Shown here piece by piece: positions 11,508 through 23,590 of a DNA stretch of 64,000 bases. A model generated the notes under the pieces. It saw only the letters and a list, made by a program, of their open reading frames with translations. It searched no databases and had not been told where the DNA came from. Position numbers and translations under genes: made by a program. The stretch is from Serratia entomophila (GTDB lineage Bacteria; Pseudomonadota; Gammaproteobacteria; Enterobacterales; Enterobacteriaceae). Location: NCBI RefSeq assembly GCF_021462285.1, contig NZ_CP082787.1:4712001-4776000 (forward strand), written 5' to 3'. Within the stretch, counting starts at the first letter, position 1. Every line of letters starts with the position of its first letter.

Positions 11508-12094
11508 AGGCTGAGCACCCGCTTCGCCAGCTCGACATTGTTATTGATGCCCAGTTTGGCGAACAGGTTGGCGCGATGCACGTGCACCGTCTTTGGCGAC
11601 AGCCCCAACGCGGCGGCAATCTCCCGCACCTCCTGCCCTTGCGCCAGCAGCAGCGCGACTTCGCGTTCGCGGCGGGTCAGCGGATCCACCTTCACCCGCG
11701 CCAGCTGCTGGGCGATTTCCGGCATCAGGTACACGCCGCCGCCGGCGACGGTACGCACTGCGGTGATCAAATCTTCCGGCTTGCAGCGCTTGGAAAGAAA
11801 ACCGCTGGCGCCGCGCTCCAGCGCCATTTCCACCAGCGCGGGGTTGTCATGCATCGACAGCATCACCACGCGGATGCCGGAGGGAATGTCCGCCAGCAGA
11901 TCCAGCCCGCTGCCGTCCGGCATCGAAATATCGCAAATGCAGATCTCCGCCTCCAGCCCAGGCAAACCGGCGCGCGCCTGGGCCGCGCTGCTGAATTCGC
12001 CCACCACCTGGATGTCCGCTTCCAGCGACAGCAGCTGCACAAAGCCCGAACGCACAATGTCATGATCGTCAATAAACGCCACGCGCAGGGTCAT
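11504..12094 (-). CDS. uhpA: UhpA, NarL-family response regulator
   Basis: This is the 196-residue activator of hexose-phosphate transport genes. The receiver domain starts [11 protein letters not shown], with acidic pocket Asp9/Asp10, phospho-acceptor Asp55 in [10 protein letters not shown] and a conserved Lys in LSKRCKPED. The C-terminal LuxR-type helix-turn-helix reads [16 protein letters not shown]...[21 protein letters not shown] start at 12094, where GGAG precedes the ATG and the length equals E. coli UhpA, rather than the longer frame from 12142. It is the first gene of uhpABC. Confidence 0.95.
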   Translation of the reverse strand: MTLRVAFIDDHDIVRSGFVQLLSLEADIQVVGEFSSAAQARAGLPGLEAEICICDISMPDGSGLDLLADIPSGIRVVMLSMHDNPALVEMALERGASGFLSKRCKPEDLITAVRTVAGGGVYLMPEIAQQLARVKVDPLTRREREVALLLAQGQEVREIAAALGLSPKTVHVHRANLFAKLGINNNVELAKRVLSL

Positions 12095-12183
12095 GGAAAT
12101 CTCCGGTCTGAGGGGGAAAGTGCGCAAGTATACCGCATGCACGCGCCGGATTAATTGATGGAGGGAATGTATTCGCGCGAATT

Positions 12184-12206
12184 GCCGGGCGTCGGGTACG
12201 CCCGGC
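12184..12206. terminator. GC-rich hairpin between eptB and uhpA
   Basis: The stem GCCGGGCG/CGCCCGGC has a 7-base loop and starts 11 bp after the eptB stop. No clear U-tract follows on the minus strand, so termination is only probable. Confidence 0.45.
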
Positions 12207-12216
12207 AGGGGGAAAA

Positions 12217-13911
12217 TTACAGCTTGTCCGGCGCCGCTTTATCCTGCGGGATATGGCACCAGTTGTTTTTGTCGACGATGCCGCCGTCCGGCGAGGTATA
12301 GCCGAGGCAACCGAGGATAGTGTCGAACAGCTCGACGTGACGGTGGGTCTTGCCGACGCGCTGCTGCGCCTGCAGCTGTTCAAAGGCGCTGAGGTGCTGC
12401 GGATCTTCCAGGAACTTGTCCGACGCCCACACCATCATTGGCACGCGGAACTGCTCAGCCGGCGCCATTTCGCGCGGCGTGCCGTGCAGGTGCGAGTTCT
12501 CGCCGATAGATTCGCCGTGGTCGGACGAATAGAACAGGATCGCCTTCTTATCGCGCACCTGGTCGATCACGTTGGCGATAAAGCTGTCGGTATACAGCAC
12601 CGAGTTATCGAAGGCGTTAATCAACTGCTCCTTGGAGCAGAAGTCGTCCACCCCCATGCATTCCGGCTGATAGCGCGCATAGCTGCGCGGGTAGCGCTGG
12701 GAGTACAGGTAGTGCGAGCCTTTGGTATGCAGGATCACCAGATGCTTACCGCGCGGGTAGCGCGCCAGCGACTCCTTCATTTCGTCCACCAGCAGCATAT
12801 CGTCGACGGATTTACCGTCGTTGCGCTTCTCGGAGGCGATCATCTCGCGGAACGAATAGTTGTCCACTTCGGTGTTGTTGTAGAACCACACCTCGCTCTG
12901 CATGGCGAACAGTTCAGAGGTGAAGCCCAAATCCTTCATCACCGCAAACACGTTTTGTTCTTTCAGCGTGCGCTGCGGGTTGTCGGCGGTGCCGCCCTCG
13001 CGCACGAACATGCAGCGCAGCGACAGCTTGGTGGCGGTATCGCAGGATTCACCGCGGAACGCCACCAGGTTCTTCTCTTTCGACAGCCGCGGCGTGGTGT
13101 CGCGATCGTAACCCAGCATGCCCATGTGATCCCAACGCGTGGTCTCGCCGATGATGAACACCACGTAGGTGTCGTCGATATCCGCCGGCGGCACATAGGT
13201 GAAACTCTTGCCCGGATCGAACATGTTGGCCTGATCCTGGCTCTCGTCATAGCGGGTGTAGGCGAACAGCCCCAGCGCCGACAGCCAGTTGGACGGCAGA
13301 TAAGAGTGCGCCACCACGCCGCCGTAGCTCGGCAAATCGACGTTGGTGATTTTTTCCTGCGCGCTCTGCTCGTTGTCCAGCATGCGCAGCGGCAGCCAGA
13401 CCAGCGCCACCACCGCCAGCAGCACCAGCAGCGGCTTCAGGCGGTGGCCGGGGGTTTTCAGCTGTTCAATCAGCGTGTAACGCAGGTTGTTCTTCCAGAT
13501 AAACAGCAACGGCAAGGCGCTGACCACCGCCATCCACAGGAAGAAATGCAGGCCGATGACCTCTTTGGAGAGATCGATATCGGTGGTCATCACCGACACC
13601 ACGATGCCGTAGCCGATCACCACGTTGAAGAACGTCATGTAATAGCTGGCGGCAACCGAAATCAGCACCAGCAGCGAGGCGACGATGCGATAAAACAGCC
13701 GGCCGCCCAGCGACACCAGCCGCATGATGAAGAAGGTGAACAGAACGATGGCGATAACCTCAGTTACCGCGGAAATAACCTTAATGCCCTGAATGCCGTG
13801 CGAAAATGAATCAAAACGACGATAAAAAACGGAAAGGTTCAAAAAGATGCCGATATAGATCGCTAACAATAACGATAAATTCTGCTGCGATAGCGATTTC
13901 ACTTTGTTCAT
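12217..13911 (-). CDS. eptB: EptB, Kdo phosphoethanolamine transferase
   Basis: This 564-residue inner-membrane enzyme transfers phosphoethanolamine to the outer Kdo sugar of lipopolysaccharide. Five N-terminal membrane segments precede a periplasmic sulfatase-fold domain. That domain has the metal/nucleophile motif [13 protein letters not shown], the catalytic Thr in [13 protein letters not shown], and [14 protein letters not shown] choose ATG 13911 ([11 protein letters not shown]) because GGAG lies upstream and it aligns with E. coli EptB; an in-frame ATG at 13962 has no ribosome site. The neighbours uhpA and ohr are unrelated. Confidence 0.93.
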   Translation of the reverse strand: MNKVKSLSQQNLSLLLAIYIGIFLNLSVFYRRFDSFSHGIQGIKVISAVTEVIAIVLFTFFIMRLVSLGGRLFYRIVASLLVLISVAASYYMTFFNVVIGYGIVVSVMTTDIDLSKEVIGLHFFLWMAVVSALPLLFIWKNNLRYTLIEQLKTPGHRLKPLLVLLAVVALVWLPLRMLDNEQSAQEKITNVDLPSYGGVVAHSYLPSNWLSALGLFAYTRYDESQDQANMFDPGKSFTYVPPADIDDTYVVFIIGETTRWDHMGMLGYDRDTTPRLSKEKNLVAFRGESCDTATKLSLRCMFVREGGTADNPQRTLKEQNVFAVMKDLGFTSELFAMQSEVWFYNNTEVDNYSFREMIASEKRNDGKSVDDMLLVDEMKESLARYPRGKHLVILHTKGSHYLYSQRYPRSYARYQPECMGVDDFCSKEQLINAFDNSVLYTDSFIANVIDQVRDKKAILFYSSDHGESIGENSHLHGTPREMAPAEQFRVPMMVWASDKFLEDPQHLSAFEQLQAQQRVGKTHRHVELFDTILGCLGYTSPDGGIVDKNNWCHIPQDKAAPDKL

Positions 13912-14080
13912 GTAACGCGGTGGCTCCGGGGACGGTGTAGCTGTTCTGAATCTGTCAGACATTTATTGCGGCTGCTGGTTCAGCCGAACGGCAATAAGCG
14001 TTATTTTGTGGGCAATAATCAAGAGAATTCTCACAAAATGGGCATTTTTTACCATTTTTTGTGAACTGCGGGCGAGGAGT

Positions 14081-14115
14081 ATTGAAAATAAAATGGAGGG
14101 GCAGCCCTCCATTTT
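14081..14115 (-). terminator. Terminator of ohr
   Basis: The stem AAAATGGAGGG/CCCTCCATTTT (14090-14114) has a 4-base loop. On the minus strand it is followed by ATTTTC. The flanking A/T runs make it plausibly bidirectional. The AT-rich gap 13912-14080 otherwise shows no gene. Confidence 0.75.
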
Positions 14116-14137
14116 TCCGGGGGATCGGCAAAAAACG

Positions 14138-14563
14138 TTATTTAACGTTGAGGGTGACGTCAATATTGCCGCGGGTAGCGTTGGAGTATGGGCACACCAC
14201 GTGGGCTTTCTTCACCAGATCTTCCGCCACGCTGCGTTCGATGCCCGGCAGGCTGATGTCCAGCTGCACTTCGATACCGAAACCGTTAGGGATTTCGCCA
14301 ATGCCGACGGTGCCGTCAATTTTGGCTTCGGCCGGGATTTTGACCTTTTCTTTCGCCGCGACAAACTTCAGCGCGCCGAGGAAGCAGGCCGAATAGCCGG
14401 CCGCGAACAGCTGCTCCGGGTTGGTGACTTCGCCACCGGCGCCGCCCATTTCTTTCGGCACGCCCAGTTTCACATCCAGCACGCCGTCGGATGAGGTCGC
14501 ACGGCCGTCGCGGCCACCGGTTGCCGTTGCATGAGCGCGGTAAACAACTTTTTCAATGGACAT
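14138..14563 (-). CDS. ohr: Ohr, organic hydroperoxide resistance peroxidase
   Basis: This 141-residue cytoplasmic thiol peroxidase of the OsmC/Ohr fold reduces organic and fatty-acid hydroperoxides using lipoyl cofactors. The two catalytic cysteines are visible at Cys60 ([10 protein letters not shown]) and Cys124 ([12 protein letters not shown]). The Arg of GGRDG and the Glu of NPEQLF complete the Ohr active site. AAGGAA precedes the ATG. It lies on the same strand as ohrR, 159 bp downstream, and shares a 15-bp motif with it. Confidence 0.95.
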   Translation of the reverse strand: MSIEKVVYRAHATATGGRDGRATSSDGVLDVKLGVPKEMGGAGGEVTNPEQLFAAGYSACFLGALKFVAAKEKVKIPAEAKIDGTVGIGEIPNGFGIEVQLDISLPGIERSVAEDLVKKAHVVCPYSNATRGNIDVTLNVK

Positions 14564-14652
14564 AGTTCATTCCTTCTTGCTGGTTGGAGGCATGACGGCG
14601 GCTGCATTCACGCAGCGCCGACCACAGGTTTATCTTTCGCGATTAAATCGCA

Positions 14653-14667
14653 CACTACTTATATTCG
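14653..14667. promoter_or_regulatory. Candidate OhrR operator upstream of ohr
   Basis: CACTACTTATATTCG lies about 90 bp upstream of the ohr ATG. The same 15-mer, with one change, occurs in inverted orientation in front of ohrR. The repetition at just these two promoters suggests the binding site of the peroxide repressor. No computed search supports it. Confidence 0.5.
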
Positions 14668-14722
14668 CCACGTCTAATCAGTGTAGACCACCCGCGCCGA
14701 TCTTGCGTCCGGCGCCGAGGGA

Positions 14723-15187
14723 TCAAACCTGGTCGTTCAGGCTGCCGCGCAGTTTTTCCAGCTGCTGTTTGAGCGTGACTATCTCGTCCAGGCTGCAGTC
14801 GGTCGCGCACATCACCGCTTCTGGCACCGCCTGCGCCTTTTCGCGCAGCGTGCGGCCGGCGGCCGTCAGCGCAATGATCACCTGCCGCTCGTCGGCGGTG
14901 CCGCGATAGCGCGTCAGCAGGCCGGCGGCTTCCAGCCGTTTCAGCAGCGGGGTGAGCGTGGCGGAGTCGAGGAACAGCCGCTCACCGATGTCTGACACTC
15001 TGAGTTCATCCCGCTCCCACAGCACCAGCATCACCAGATACTGCGGATAGGTCAGATCGAGCTGGCTCAGCAGCTTGCGATACACCTTATGCAGCGCCAG
15101 GTTGGCGGAGTACAGGGCAAAACACAGCTGCTGATCGAGCTGCAGCATGTTTTTCGCAATGGGTTGTTCGGCGCTTTTACTTTTCAT
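14723..15187 (-). CDS. ohrR: OhrR, MarR-family organic peroxide repressor
   Basis: This 154-residue DNA-binding repressor releases ohr when oxidised by organic peroxides. The sensing residue is Cys22 in [13 protein letters not shown], and a second cysteine, Cys127, sits in VMCATDCS. These positions match the two-cysteine (Xanthomonas-type) OhrR, so I infer the disulfide mechanism. The winged helix covers [23 protein letters not shown] and the wing [10 protein letters not shown]. The ATG at 15187 has no clear Shine-Dalgarno and overlaps a palindrome, so autoregulation at the start or leaderless initiation is possible. Confidence 0.93.
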   Translation of the reverse strand: MKSKSAEQPIAKNMLQLDQQLCFALYSANLALHKVYRKLLSQLDLTYPQYLVMLVLWERDELRVSDIGERLFLDSATLTPLLKRLEAAGLLTRYRGTADERQVIIALTAAGRTLREKAQAVPEAVMCATDCSLDEIVTLKQQLEKLRGSLNDQV

Positions 15188-15206
15188 ATTCCGAATATAG
15201 GTAGTG
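15186..15206. promoter_or_regulatory. Candidate OhrR operator at the ohrR start
   Basis: Positions 15192-15206 carry the inverted copy (CACTACCTATATTCG on the minus strand) of the motif upstream of ohr. An odd palindrome, ATATTC-C-GAATAT (15186-15198), overlaps the motif and the ohrR start codon. This fits autorepression. Confidence 0.5.
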
Positions 15207-15299
15207 CACGATGTAATCGCAAGCTATTTTTTAAACGCTGTGCTACATTTTTTCTATGCAGAGGATGCCACAGCAGGGTGCTGTGCGGAGGAAATGGAT

Positions 15300-15899
15300 A
15301 TGACAAGCACACTGGCGGAACGCGCGCGCCGCTACGCCACCAAGGCGCATGCGGCCATCGATCAGCGCCGCAAATACAGCAACGCGCCCTACATCGTCCA
15401 CCCGCAGGCGGTAATGGAAATCGTCAGCAGCGTGCCGCACACCGAAGAGATGCTGGCCGCCGCCTGGCTGCACGACACCGTGGAAGACACGCCCACCACC
15501 CTCGGCGATATCGAAAGCCATTTCGGGCCGAAGGTGGCGGAACTGGTAGGAATGCTGACCAACGTCAGCAGCGCCGGCGACGGCAACCGCTACGAACGCA
15601 AGAACCGCGATCGGCGCCACAGCGCCAGCGCCTCGCCGCAGGCCAAAACCATCAAGCTGGCGGATCTTATCGACAACACCCGCTCGCTGCTGGAGTTCGA
15701 CAGCCACTTCGCTCAGACCTACCTGATCGAAAAACAGCGGCTGCTGGAAGTGCTGACCGAAGGCGATCCGACTCTGTGGCGCCAGGCCAGCCACATCGTC
15801 GAACAGGGGCTGGCCAGGCTGCAACAGCCGCCGCATAACGTCCCGGCCAGCTGGTTCGAGCACGCCCGCCAGCGCTACCGGGAAAACGACGCGGCCTAG
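15300..15899 (+). CDS. Small HD-domain hydrolase, SpoT/MESH1-like
   Basis: This 199-residue single-domain HD protein resembles the hydrolase half of SpoT and the stand-alone MESH1/small alarmone hydrolases. Visible metal-site motifs are RRKYSNAPYIVHP (His34), AAWLHDTVEDT (His58-Asp59 and Glu62-Asp63) and KTIKLADLIDNT. No synthetase or TGS/ACT domain is present. I start at 15300, seven bases after GGAGGA; the in-frame extension to 15204 lacks a ribosome site. The likely substrate is (p)ppGpp or another phosphorylated nucleotide (inference). Its 3' end overlaps that of the convergent porin gene by four bases. Confidence 0.85.
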   Translation: MTSTLAERARRYATKAHAAIDQRRKYSNAPYIVHPQAVMEIVSSVPHTEEMLAAAWLHDTVEDTPTTLGDIESHFGPKVAELVGMLTNVSSAGDGNRYERKNRDRRHSASASPQAKTIKLADLIDNTRSLLEFDSHFAQTYLIEKQRLLEVLTEGDPTLWRQASHIVEQGLARLQQPPHNVPASWFEHARQRYRENDAA

Positions 15900-17290
15900 A
15901 AGGTCACCACGGTTTTCAGCGCCGTCACCCAGGCGTCCTGGGTTTCGCTGACCCCGGCCGGATGGTGCCAGTATTGCAAACCGGGCTGCAGCTGCAGCCA
16001 CGGCGTGAGGTTAACGCGATAATACAGCTCCGCGGTCAGCGAACGGCCCGGCACCGGCCGGTAATTTGGATCGCCGTAGTCGCTGATGCCGTTGATCTGG
16101 TTGATATAGCGCTGGTTATCCCGATAGCTGTCGCTCAGCTTGACCACCGATACGCCCAACCCCAGCCAGTCGTCCGGCCGCGCGTCGAACGGGCCGCGAT
16201 AGCGAATGCCGGTCGAGGTGGCCCAGTGCATATAGTTGCTGCGCCGATCCGCCAGCCCCAGGCTGTAGAACAGGCTCAGGCCGCGGTTGGCGTCATCGGC
16301 ATGACGCGTCACCTGCTGGTTGAAACCGGAATACAGGAACCAGGTGCGGTTATGGCTGCGGTACCCTTGCGGATCGCTGGCACCCGGCCCGCCGGACGCC
16401 CCTTCATAGAGATCGCTCTGGCGCGCGTTGGTGAACAGCACGCCCAGGTTATACACCCCCGGCAGCTGGTTGACGGCGTGGGTTTTCAGCTCCAACTCCA
16501 TCGGCAACAGGAAGCCTTTGCTGCCCCTGGTAGACCCGCTCCAGGCATGGCTGCGGCTGGGCGCATCCGGGTTTTGCTCCATAATGCCGCCCTTCAGCGT
16601 CAGGCCGTCGGTCAGCTTGTACTGCAGCGTGGTACCCCAGTAATGCACGTTCCAGTTGTACCAGGTCATGGAGTTGGCGGACTTGCCGCCGCACAGCGTC
16701 AACGTCTGGAAATCGCAGGGGATGATCTGATCGAAATCCTGCACCTTGTTCATCATGCCGATGCGCCACTGCAGCCGGCGCTCGAGGAAGCTGCGGCTGA
16801 AGGTCAGCCAACCCAGGCGAGTGATCGACTGGCCGCCGTAGCTCTCCTGCGACAAATCGGTAAAGCCGACGCGCGGATCCTGCAAACGATCGCGGGTCAG
16901 GTTGTTGTCGTGGTTGCGGTTGACGATATTGCCCTCAATCGCCGCATCCGGCATGCCGGTCAGCGCCTGCAGATCCTGGCTGAAGGTCAGTGAGAACTGA
17001 TCGATATACGAAGCCTGCTTGTCGTGGTTATAACCGCCGCCGGCGTTATACGACAGCTGGCTGAGGTAGCCGAGGTTGTAGTGAAAGCCGTGATCTTCCA
17101 GGATCGGCCGGATCCCCAACATATCGCCCAACAGCCCAGGCTGCGGCGTTTCGAAGCCGAGCGCCACCCCTTGCCATTTGGCGGTTGGCGCCTCGACGTC
17201 CTTGGCGGTTTGCAGCGTTTCGGCCTGCGCCTGGCCGCACAGCAGCGCGAGCGCCGCCAGGGTTAACGGATTAGGTATCGGGTATTTCAT
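15896..17290 (-). CDS. OprB-type carbohydrate-selective porin
   Basis: This 464-residue outer-membrane beta-barrel has a signal peptide ending near QAQA. The mature part is rich in alternating aromatic/charged strands such as TWYNWNVHYWGTTLQYKL, and it ends in a C-terminal Phe (TALKTVVTF), the usual BAM signal. Family: OprB-like carbohydrate porin. I start at ATG 17290 behind GGAG; a GTG at 17308 is less likely. It follows the GH1 gene on the same strand after 125 bp, so beta-glucoside entry across the outer membrane is the likely role, parallel to but not homologous in type with BglH. Confidence 0.85.
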   Translation of the reverse strand: MKYPIPNPLTLAALALLCGQAQAETLQTAKDVEAPTAKWQGVALGFETPQPGLLGDMLGIRPILEDHGFHYNLGYLSQLSYNAGGGYNHDKQASYIDQFSLTFSQDLQALTGMPDAAIEGNIVNRNHDNNLTRDRLQDPRVGFTDLSQESYGGQSITRLGWLTFSRSFLERRLQWRIGMMNKVQDFDQIIPCDFQTLTLCGGKSANSMTWYNWNVHYWGTTLQYKLTDGLTLKGGIMEQNPDAPSRSHAWSGSTRGSKGFLLPMELELKTHAVNQLPGVYNLGVLFTNARQSDLYEGASGGPGASDPQGYRSHNRTWFLYSGFNQQVTRHADDANRGLSLFYSLGLADRRSNYMHWATSTGIRYRGPFDARPDDWLGLGVSVVKLSDSYRDNQRYINQINGISDYGDPNYRPVPGRSLTAELYYRVNLTPWLQLQPGLQYWHHPAGVSETQDAWVTALKTVVTF

Positions 17291-17381
17291 TATTATATTT
17301 CTCCGCACAATGGCTGATTGCGGGCAACAGCATTCCCTGGGGGAAATTCCCCATAATTTTCAGCAGTGGTTCAAGGTGATT

Positions 17382-17402
17382 GCCCGGCGCTTGCCGCCGG
17401 GC
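17382..17402. repeat. Hairpin between the GH1 gene and the porin
   Basis: GCCCGGC and GCCGGGC around a 7-base loop lie 14 bp after the GH1 stop. A second palindrome, GGGGAA-A-TTCCCC, lies at 17340-17352. Neither has a U-run, so read-through into the porin gene is possible. Confidence 0.5.
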
Positions 17403-17415
17403 TGATTTATGCCAG

Positions 17416-20717
<3,302 letters not shown>

Positions 20718-20765
20718 CTACCGATCCCACCCGGCGCTGGCCAAGCGCCGCGGCGGAATTCAGCG

Positions 20766-20831
20766 CAAAAAAAAACCTAAACCTCGCGGCCTCTGCCCCT
20801 TCGGGGAACAGAAACGCGAGGTTTAGGTTTT
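20766..20831 (-). terminator. Leader terminator before bglF
   Basis: A 17-bp perfect stem (20772-20788 with 20815-20831) carries an inner CCCC-TTC-GGGG hairpin. On the minus strand it is followed by nine T residues. Its 5' arm shares bases with the RAT antiterminator, so the two structures are mutually exclusive, as in the E. coli bgl operon. Confidence 0.9.
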
Positions 20832-20854
20832 GCCTGCCGGAGCAGTAACAACCC
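20821..20854 (-). promoter_or_regulatory. RAT site for a BglG-family antiterminator
   Basis: The minus strand reads GGGTTGTTACTGCTCCGGCAG followed by GCAAAACCTAAAC. This is the BglG/SacY ribonucleic antiterminator consensus (GGATTGTTACTGC...GCAGGCAAAACC), overlapping the terminator stem. No bglG-type gene is present within this window. Confidence 0.88.
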
Positions 20855-20952
20855 TAAAGCGGCTGAGTTATGACGTTACCACCCAGGTTTTCGCCCCGGC
20901 AAGGCTTTGCGCCGGCAAATTGCGGAACTGTGATCCACCGGGCAAAAGCGGC

Positions 20953-21711
20953 TCAGTGGGCAAAATAATGCAGCCCGCCGTCTACCGGGATCACCGCGCC
21001 GGTGATATAGCGCGCGAGCGGGGAACAAAGAAACGCCGCCAGATAGGCCATGTCTTCCGGCTCACCGAAATAGCCGATCGGAATATGCTGTGCGATATAG
21101 GCCTGCCGCGCCGCGTCGGTCGGATACAGCCGTTCGCGGATCTGCTCGCTGTTGATGCGCCCGGGCTGCAGCGTATTGACGGTGATGCCCTGCGCCGCCA
21201 CGTCGCCGGCCAATCCTTTGGCCCACAGGTGCAGCGCCCCCTTGGCCGCGCTGGCGGCGCTCAGGCTGCGCGGCTCCATCGACCCGCTGATGTTGATCAC
21301 CCGCCCCCAGCCCTGCGCCTGCATGCGCGGCAGCAGCGCCTGCGTCAAGCGGCGCGCCGGGGTAAAGTTCAGGGCGAAGGCCGCATCCCAACCGCGATCG
21401 TCTTCGTCGAGCGCCGTTGGCTGAAAGGCGCCCACCGCGTTGATCAGGATATCAATCGTCCCCATCAGCCGCAGCGCCTGCGCCGCCAACCCGGCCAGCG
21501 CCGCAGCGTCGGTGATGTCCGCCGTTATCACCTGCGGCCGCACCGCGCCCTGCCGTTCAACTTCGTCCGCCAGCGCCTGCAGCCTGTCGCCGCGCCGCGC
21601 CGTCGCCACCACCCGCACGCCCTGAGCCGCCAGCACCCGCACCATGCCGGCGCCGATACCTTCGCTGGCGCCGGTCACCAGCGCGGTGCGTTGTTGAAGC
21701 TGTAAATTCAT
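20953..21711 (-). CDS. SDR-family oxidoreductase, atypical active site
   Basis: This 252-residue Rossmann protein has the NAD(P)-binding motif TGASEGIG (13-20), the DITD acidic residue and NAVGAF (NAG-type) motif, and PGRINSEQI after the core. The usual catalytic YxxxK is not seen: the segment reads SLSAASAAKGAL, with Lys but Ala at the Tyr position. This resembles the divergent SDR subfamily with a PGRI signature. Substrate unknown. It is divergently arranged with the LysR gene, and a 17-bp palindrome lies 10 bp upstream of its start. Confidence 0.85.
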   Translation of the reverse strand: MNLQLQQRTALVTGASEGIGAGMVRVLAAQGVRVVATARRGDRLQALADEVERQGAVRPQVITADITDAAALAGLAAQALRLMGTIDILINAVGAFQPTALDEDDRGWDAAFALNFTPARRLTQALLPRMQAQGWGRVINISGSMEPRSLSAASAAKGALHLWAKGLAGDVAAQGITVNTLQPGRINSEQIRERLYPTDAARQAYIAQHIPIGYFGEPEDMAYLAAFLCSPLARYITGAVIPVDGGLHYFAH

Positions 21712-21721
21712 AAGATATCCT

Positions 21722-21738
21722 AATTGAATAATTCAATT
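21722..21738. promoter_or_regulatory. Perfect 17-bp palindrome, likely LysR operator
   Basis: AATTGAAT-A-ATTCAATT is a perfect odd palindrome with a T-N11-A core. It sits between the divergent SDR and LysR genes, close to the SDR start. The position suits repression or activation of the SDR gene by the adjacent regulator. Confidence 0.6.
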
Positions 21739-21825
21739 TTGCGGAAAGAATGTACGCATTGAATCACGCCGCGCTCTGTGTGAATATTCCTTAAAATCGC
21801 ATCGATACTGTGCAGGAATTCACTG

Positions 21826-22689
21826 ATGTTCGACTGGCAGGATTTAAAACACTTTATGGCGCTGGCGCGCACCGGTTCACTGTCGGCGGCGGCGCGGGAG
21901 CTGGGCTGCGATCACGCCACCGTCGGGCGGCGGGTGGCGGCGCTGGAAAAGGCGCTGGGCCTGCGTTTGATCGTACGGCTGCCGCGCAGCACGCCGCTGA
22001 CCCAGGACGGGCACGCGATAGCCGGGCTGGCGATCGATATCGACGCGCAAAGCCAGGCCATCATCCGCTATGCGCGCAGCGCCGGCGACACCCCGCAGGC
22101 CAGCGTGCGCGTCAGCGCGCCGCCGTCGATTGCCGCCGAGATAATCGCCCCGCGCATCGCCGAATTCCACCGGGCTTTCCCGCAGATAGCGCTGGCGCTT
22201 TCCGGCGAATCGGCGATTGCCGAGCTGGATCGCGGCGAGGCCGATATTGCGGTGCGCATGGTGCGGCCGCAGCAGCCGGACTTGCTGGTGCGGCGCATCG
22301 GCATGATGCGTTACGGGCTGTACGCTGCGCCGCAGCACGCCGCGCTGCCGGAAGCGGCGCGCCGTTTTATCGCCTATGACCATCACTACCGGCACCAGCC
22401 GCATCAGCAATGGCTGCAGGCACTGTTGCTGGGGCGCCCGATAGTGTTTCAGGCCAGCGACCTGTTTTCGCTGCAGCAGGCGGCGCGATCGGGGCTGGGC
22501 GCCGTGGTATTGCCGACGTTCGTCGCCGATAACGACCCGCTGCTGGTGCCGCTGCCCACGGCTGTCGCCCCGCCGACGCGCGAGCTGTGGCTGGTCACCT
22601 ATCCCGATTTGGCGCGCACCGCCGCCGTGCGCGCGGTAATGGATTTTCTGGAGGAATCGCTCGAAAAACACTGCCCATTGCCGACGTAA
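21826..22689 (+). CDS. LysR-family transcriptional regulator
   Basis: This 287-residue regulator has an N-terminal winged helix MFDWQDLKHFMALARTGSLSAAARELGCDHATVGRRV. A periplasmic-binding-like effector domain follows from about residue 90. It is transcribed away from the SDR gene with a 114-bp gap, so it probably controls that gene. The inducer cannot be read from the sequence. Confidence 0.9.
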   Translation: MFDWQDLKHFMALARTGSLSAAARELGCDHATVGRRVAALEKALGLRLIVRLPRSTPLTQDGHAIAGLAIDIDAQSQAIIRYARSAGDTPQASVRVSAPPSIAAEIIAPRIAEFHRAFPQIALALSGESAIAELDRGEADIAVRMVRPQQPDLLVRRIGMMRYGLYAAPQHAALPEAARRFIAYDHHYRHQPHQQWLQALLLGRPIVFQASDLFSLQQAARSGLGAVVLPTFVADNDPLLVPLPTAVAPPTRELWLVTYPDLARTAAVRAVMDFLEESLEKHCPLPT

Positions 22690-22782
22690 AACATCAGTAC
22701 CGCTAATTGAATGCTGGACAAAAGTCACGCGGGGGATTATTACTGATCGCCGGGTAATCTACTTTTAGGGACGACAACAATC

Positions 22783-23532
22783 ATGACGTTACGTACGGAG
22801 TTTGGACGAATTTTGATTACCGGCGCGGGCGGCCGGGTCGCCACGGCATTTCGTCAATCGGTGGGCAATCGCTATCAACTGCGACTGGCGGAAAGAGACA
22901 TCAGCCTGTTGACCGACCTGCAACCCGACGACGAAGTCATCAGCTTCAACATTGCCGATCTTGACGCCTGCCGCGCGGCCTGCGCCAACATCGACACCGT
23001 GCTGCACCTGGCGGCCGATCCTTCCCCCGACGCCGATTTTTGCGGCTCGCTGATGGACAATAACATCCTCGGCACCTTCAATATCTTCCGCGCGGCGAAA
23101 GACGCCGGCTGCAAACGCGTGGTGTTCGCCAGCAGTGCGCAGGCGGTGGAAGGCTACCCGCTGGATCACCAGATCCGCCCGCAAGACGCGCCGAAGCCGA
23201 AAAACCTGTACGGCGCCAGCAAGGCGTTCGGCGAAGGCATCGCCGCCTACTTCGCCCATCAGGAAGGGCTTTCCGCGCTGTCGGTGCGCATCGCCAACTT
23301 CACCACCCTGGCGGCCGGCGAACGGCTCAGCGCGCGCGACATGAGCGCTTTCCTCAGCCACCGCGACGCCGCCGATCTGCTGGAGCGCTGCATTCGCGTC
23401 GAAGGCGTGCAGCATGCGGTGGTGCACGGCGTTTCCAACAACCGCTACAAACGGCTGTCGCTGGACGAAACCAGCCGCCTGCTCGGCTACTACCCGCAGG
23501 ACGACGCGTTCAGCATTCTTGGTTTTGAATAA
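22783..23532 (+). CDS. NAD-dependent epimerase/dehydratase family protein
   Basis: This 249-residue extended-SDR fold protein resembles uronate dehydrogenases in length and layout. The NAD motif is ITGAGGRVATA. LHLAADPSPDADF follows, and the catalytic YxxxK is in NLYGASKAFGE. The upstream Ser is in FASSAQAVEGY. It stands alone 93 bp after the LysR gene and ends at a strong terminator. Whether it oxidises uronates or another sugar is not decided. Confidence 0.85.
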   Translation: MTLRTEFGRILITGAGGRVATAFRQSVGNRYQLRLAERDISLLTDLQPDDEVISFNIADLDACRAACANIDTVLHLAADPSPDADFCGSLMDNNILGTFNIFRAAKDAGCKRVVFASSAQAVEGYPLDHQIRPQDAPKPKNLYGASKAFGEGIAAYFAHQEGLSALSVRIANFTTLAAGERLSARDMSAFLSHRDAADLLERCIRVEGVQHAVVHGVSNNRYKRLSLDETSRLLGYYPQDDAFSILGFE

Positions 23533-23558
23533 AGCGGACGAGCGGCGGGCGAGAGAAC

Positions 23559-23585
23559 AACGCCGGGCGTAACCCGGCGTTTTGG
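23559..23585 (+). terminator. Terminator after the epimerase gene
   Basis: The stem AACGCCGGG/CCCGGCGTT has a 5-base loop followed by TTTT on the plus strand. It ends just before the stop of the convergent small membrane protein gene. Confidence 0.8.
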
Positions 23586-23590
23586 GCCGA

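Noticed and set aside
10098..12065. A 655-codon plus-strand open frame opposite uhpB/uhpA
   Set aside because: Antisense shadow rich in Gln, Arg and His; no ribosome site or family motif.
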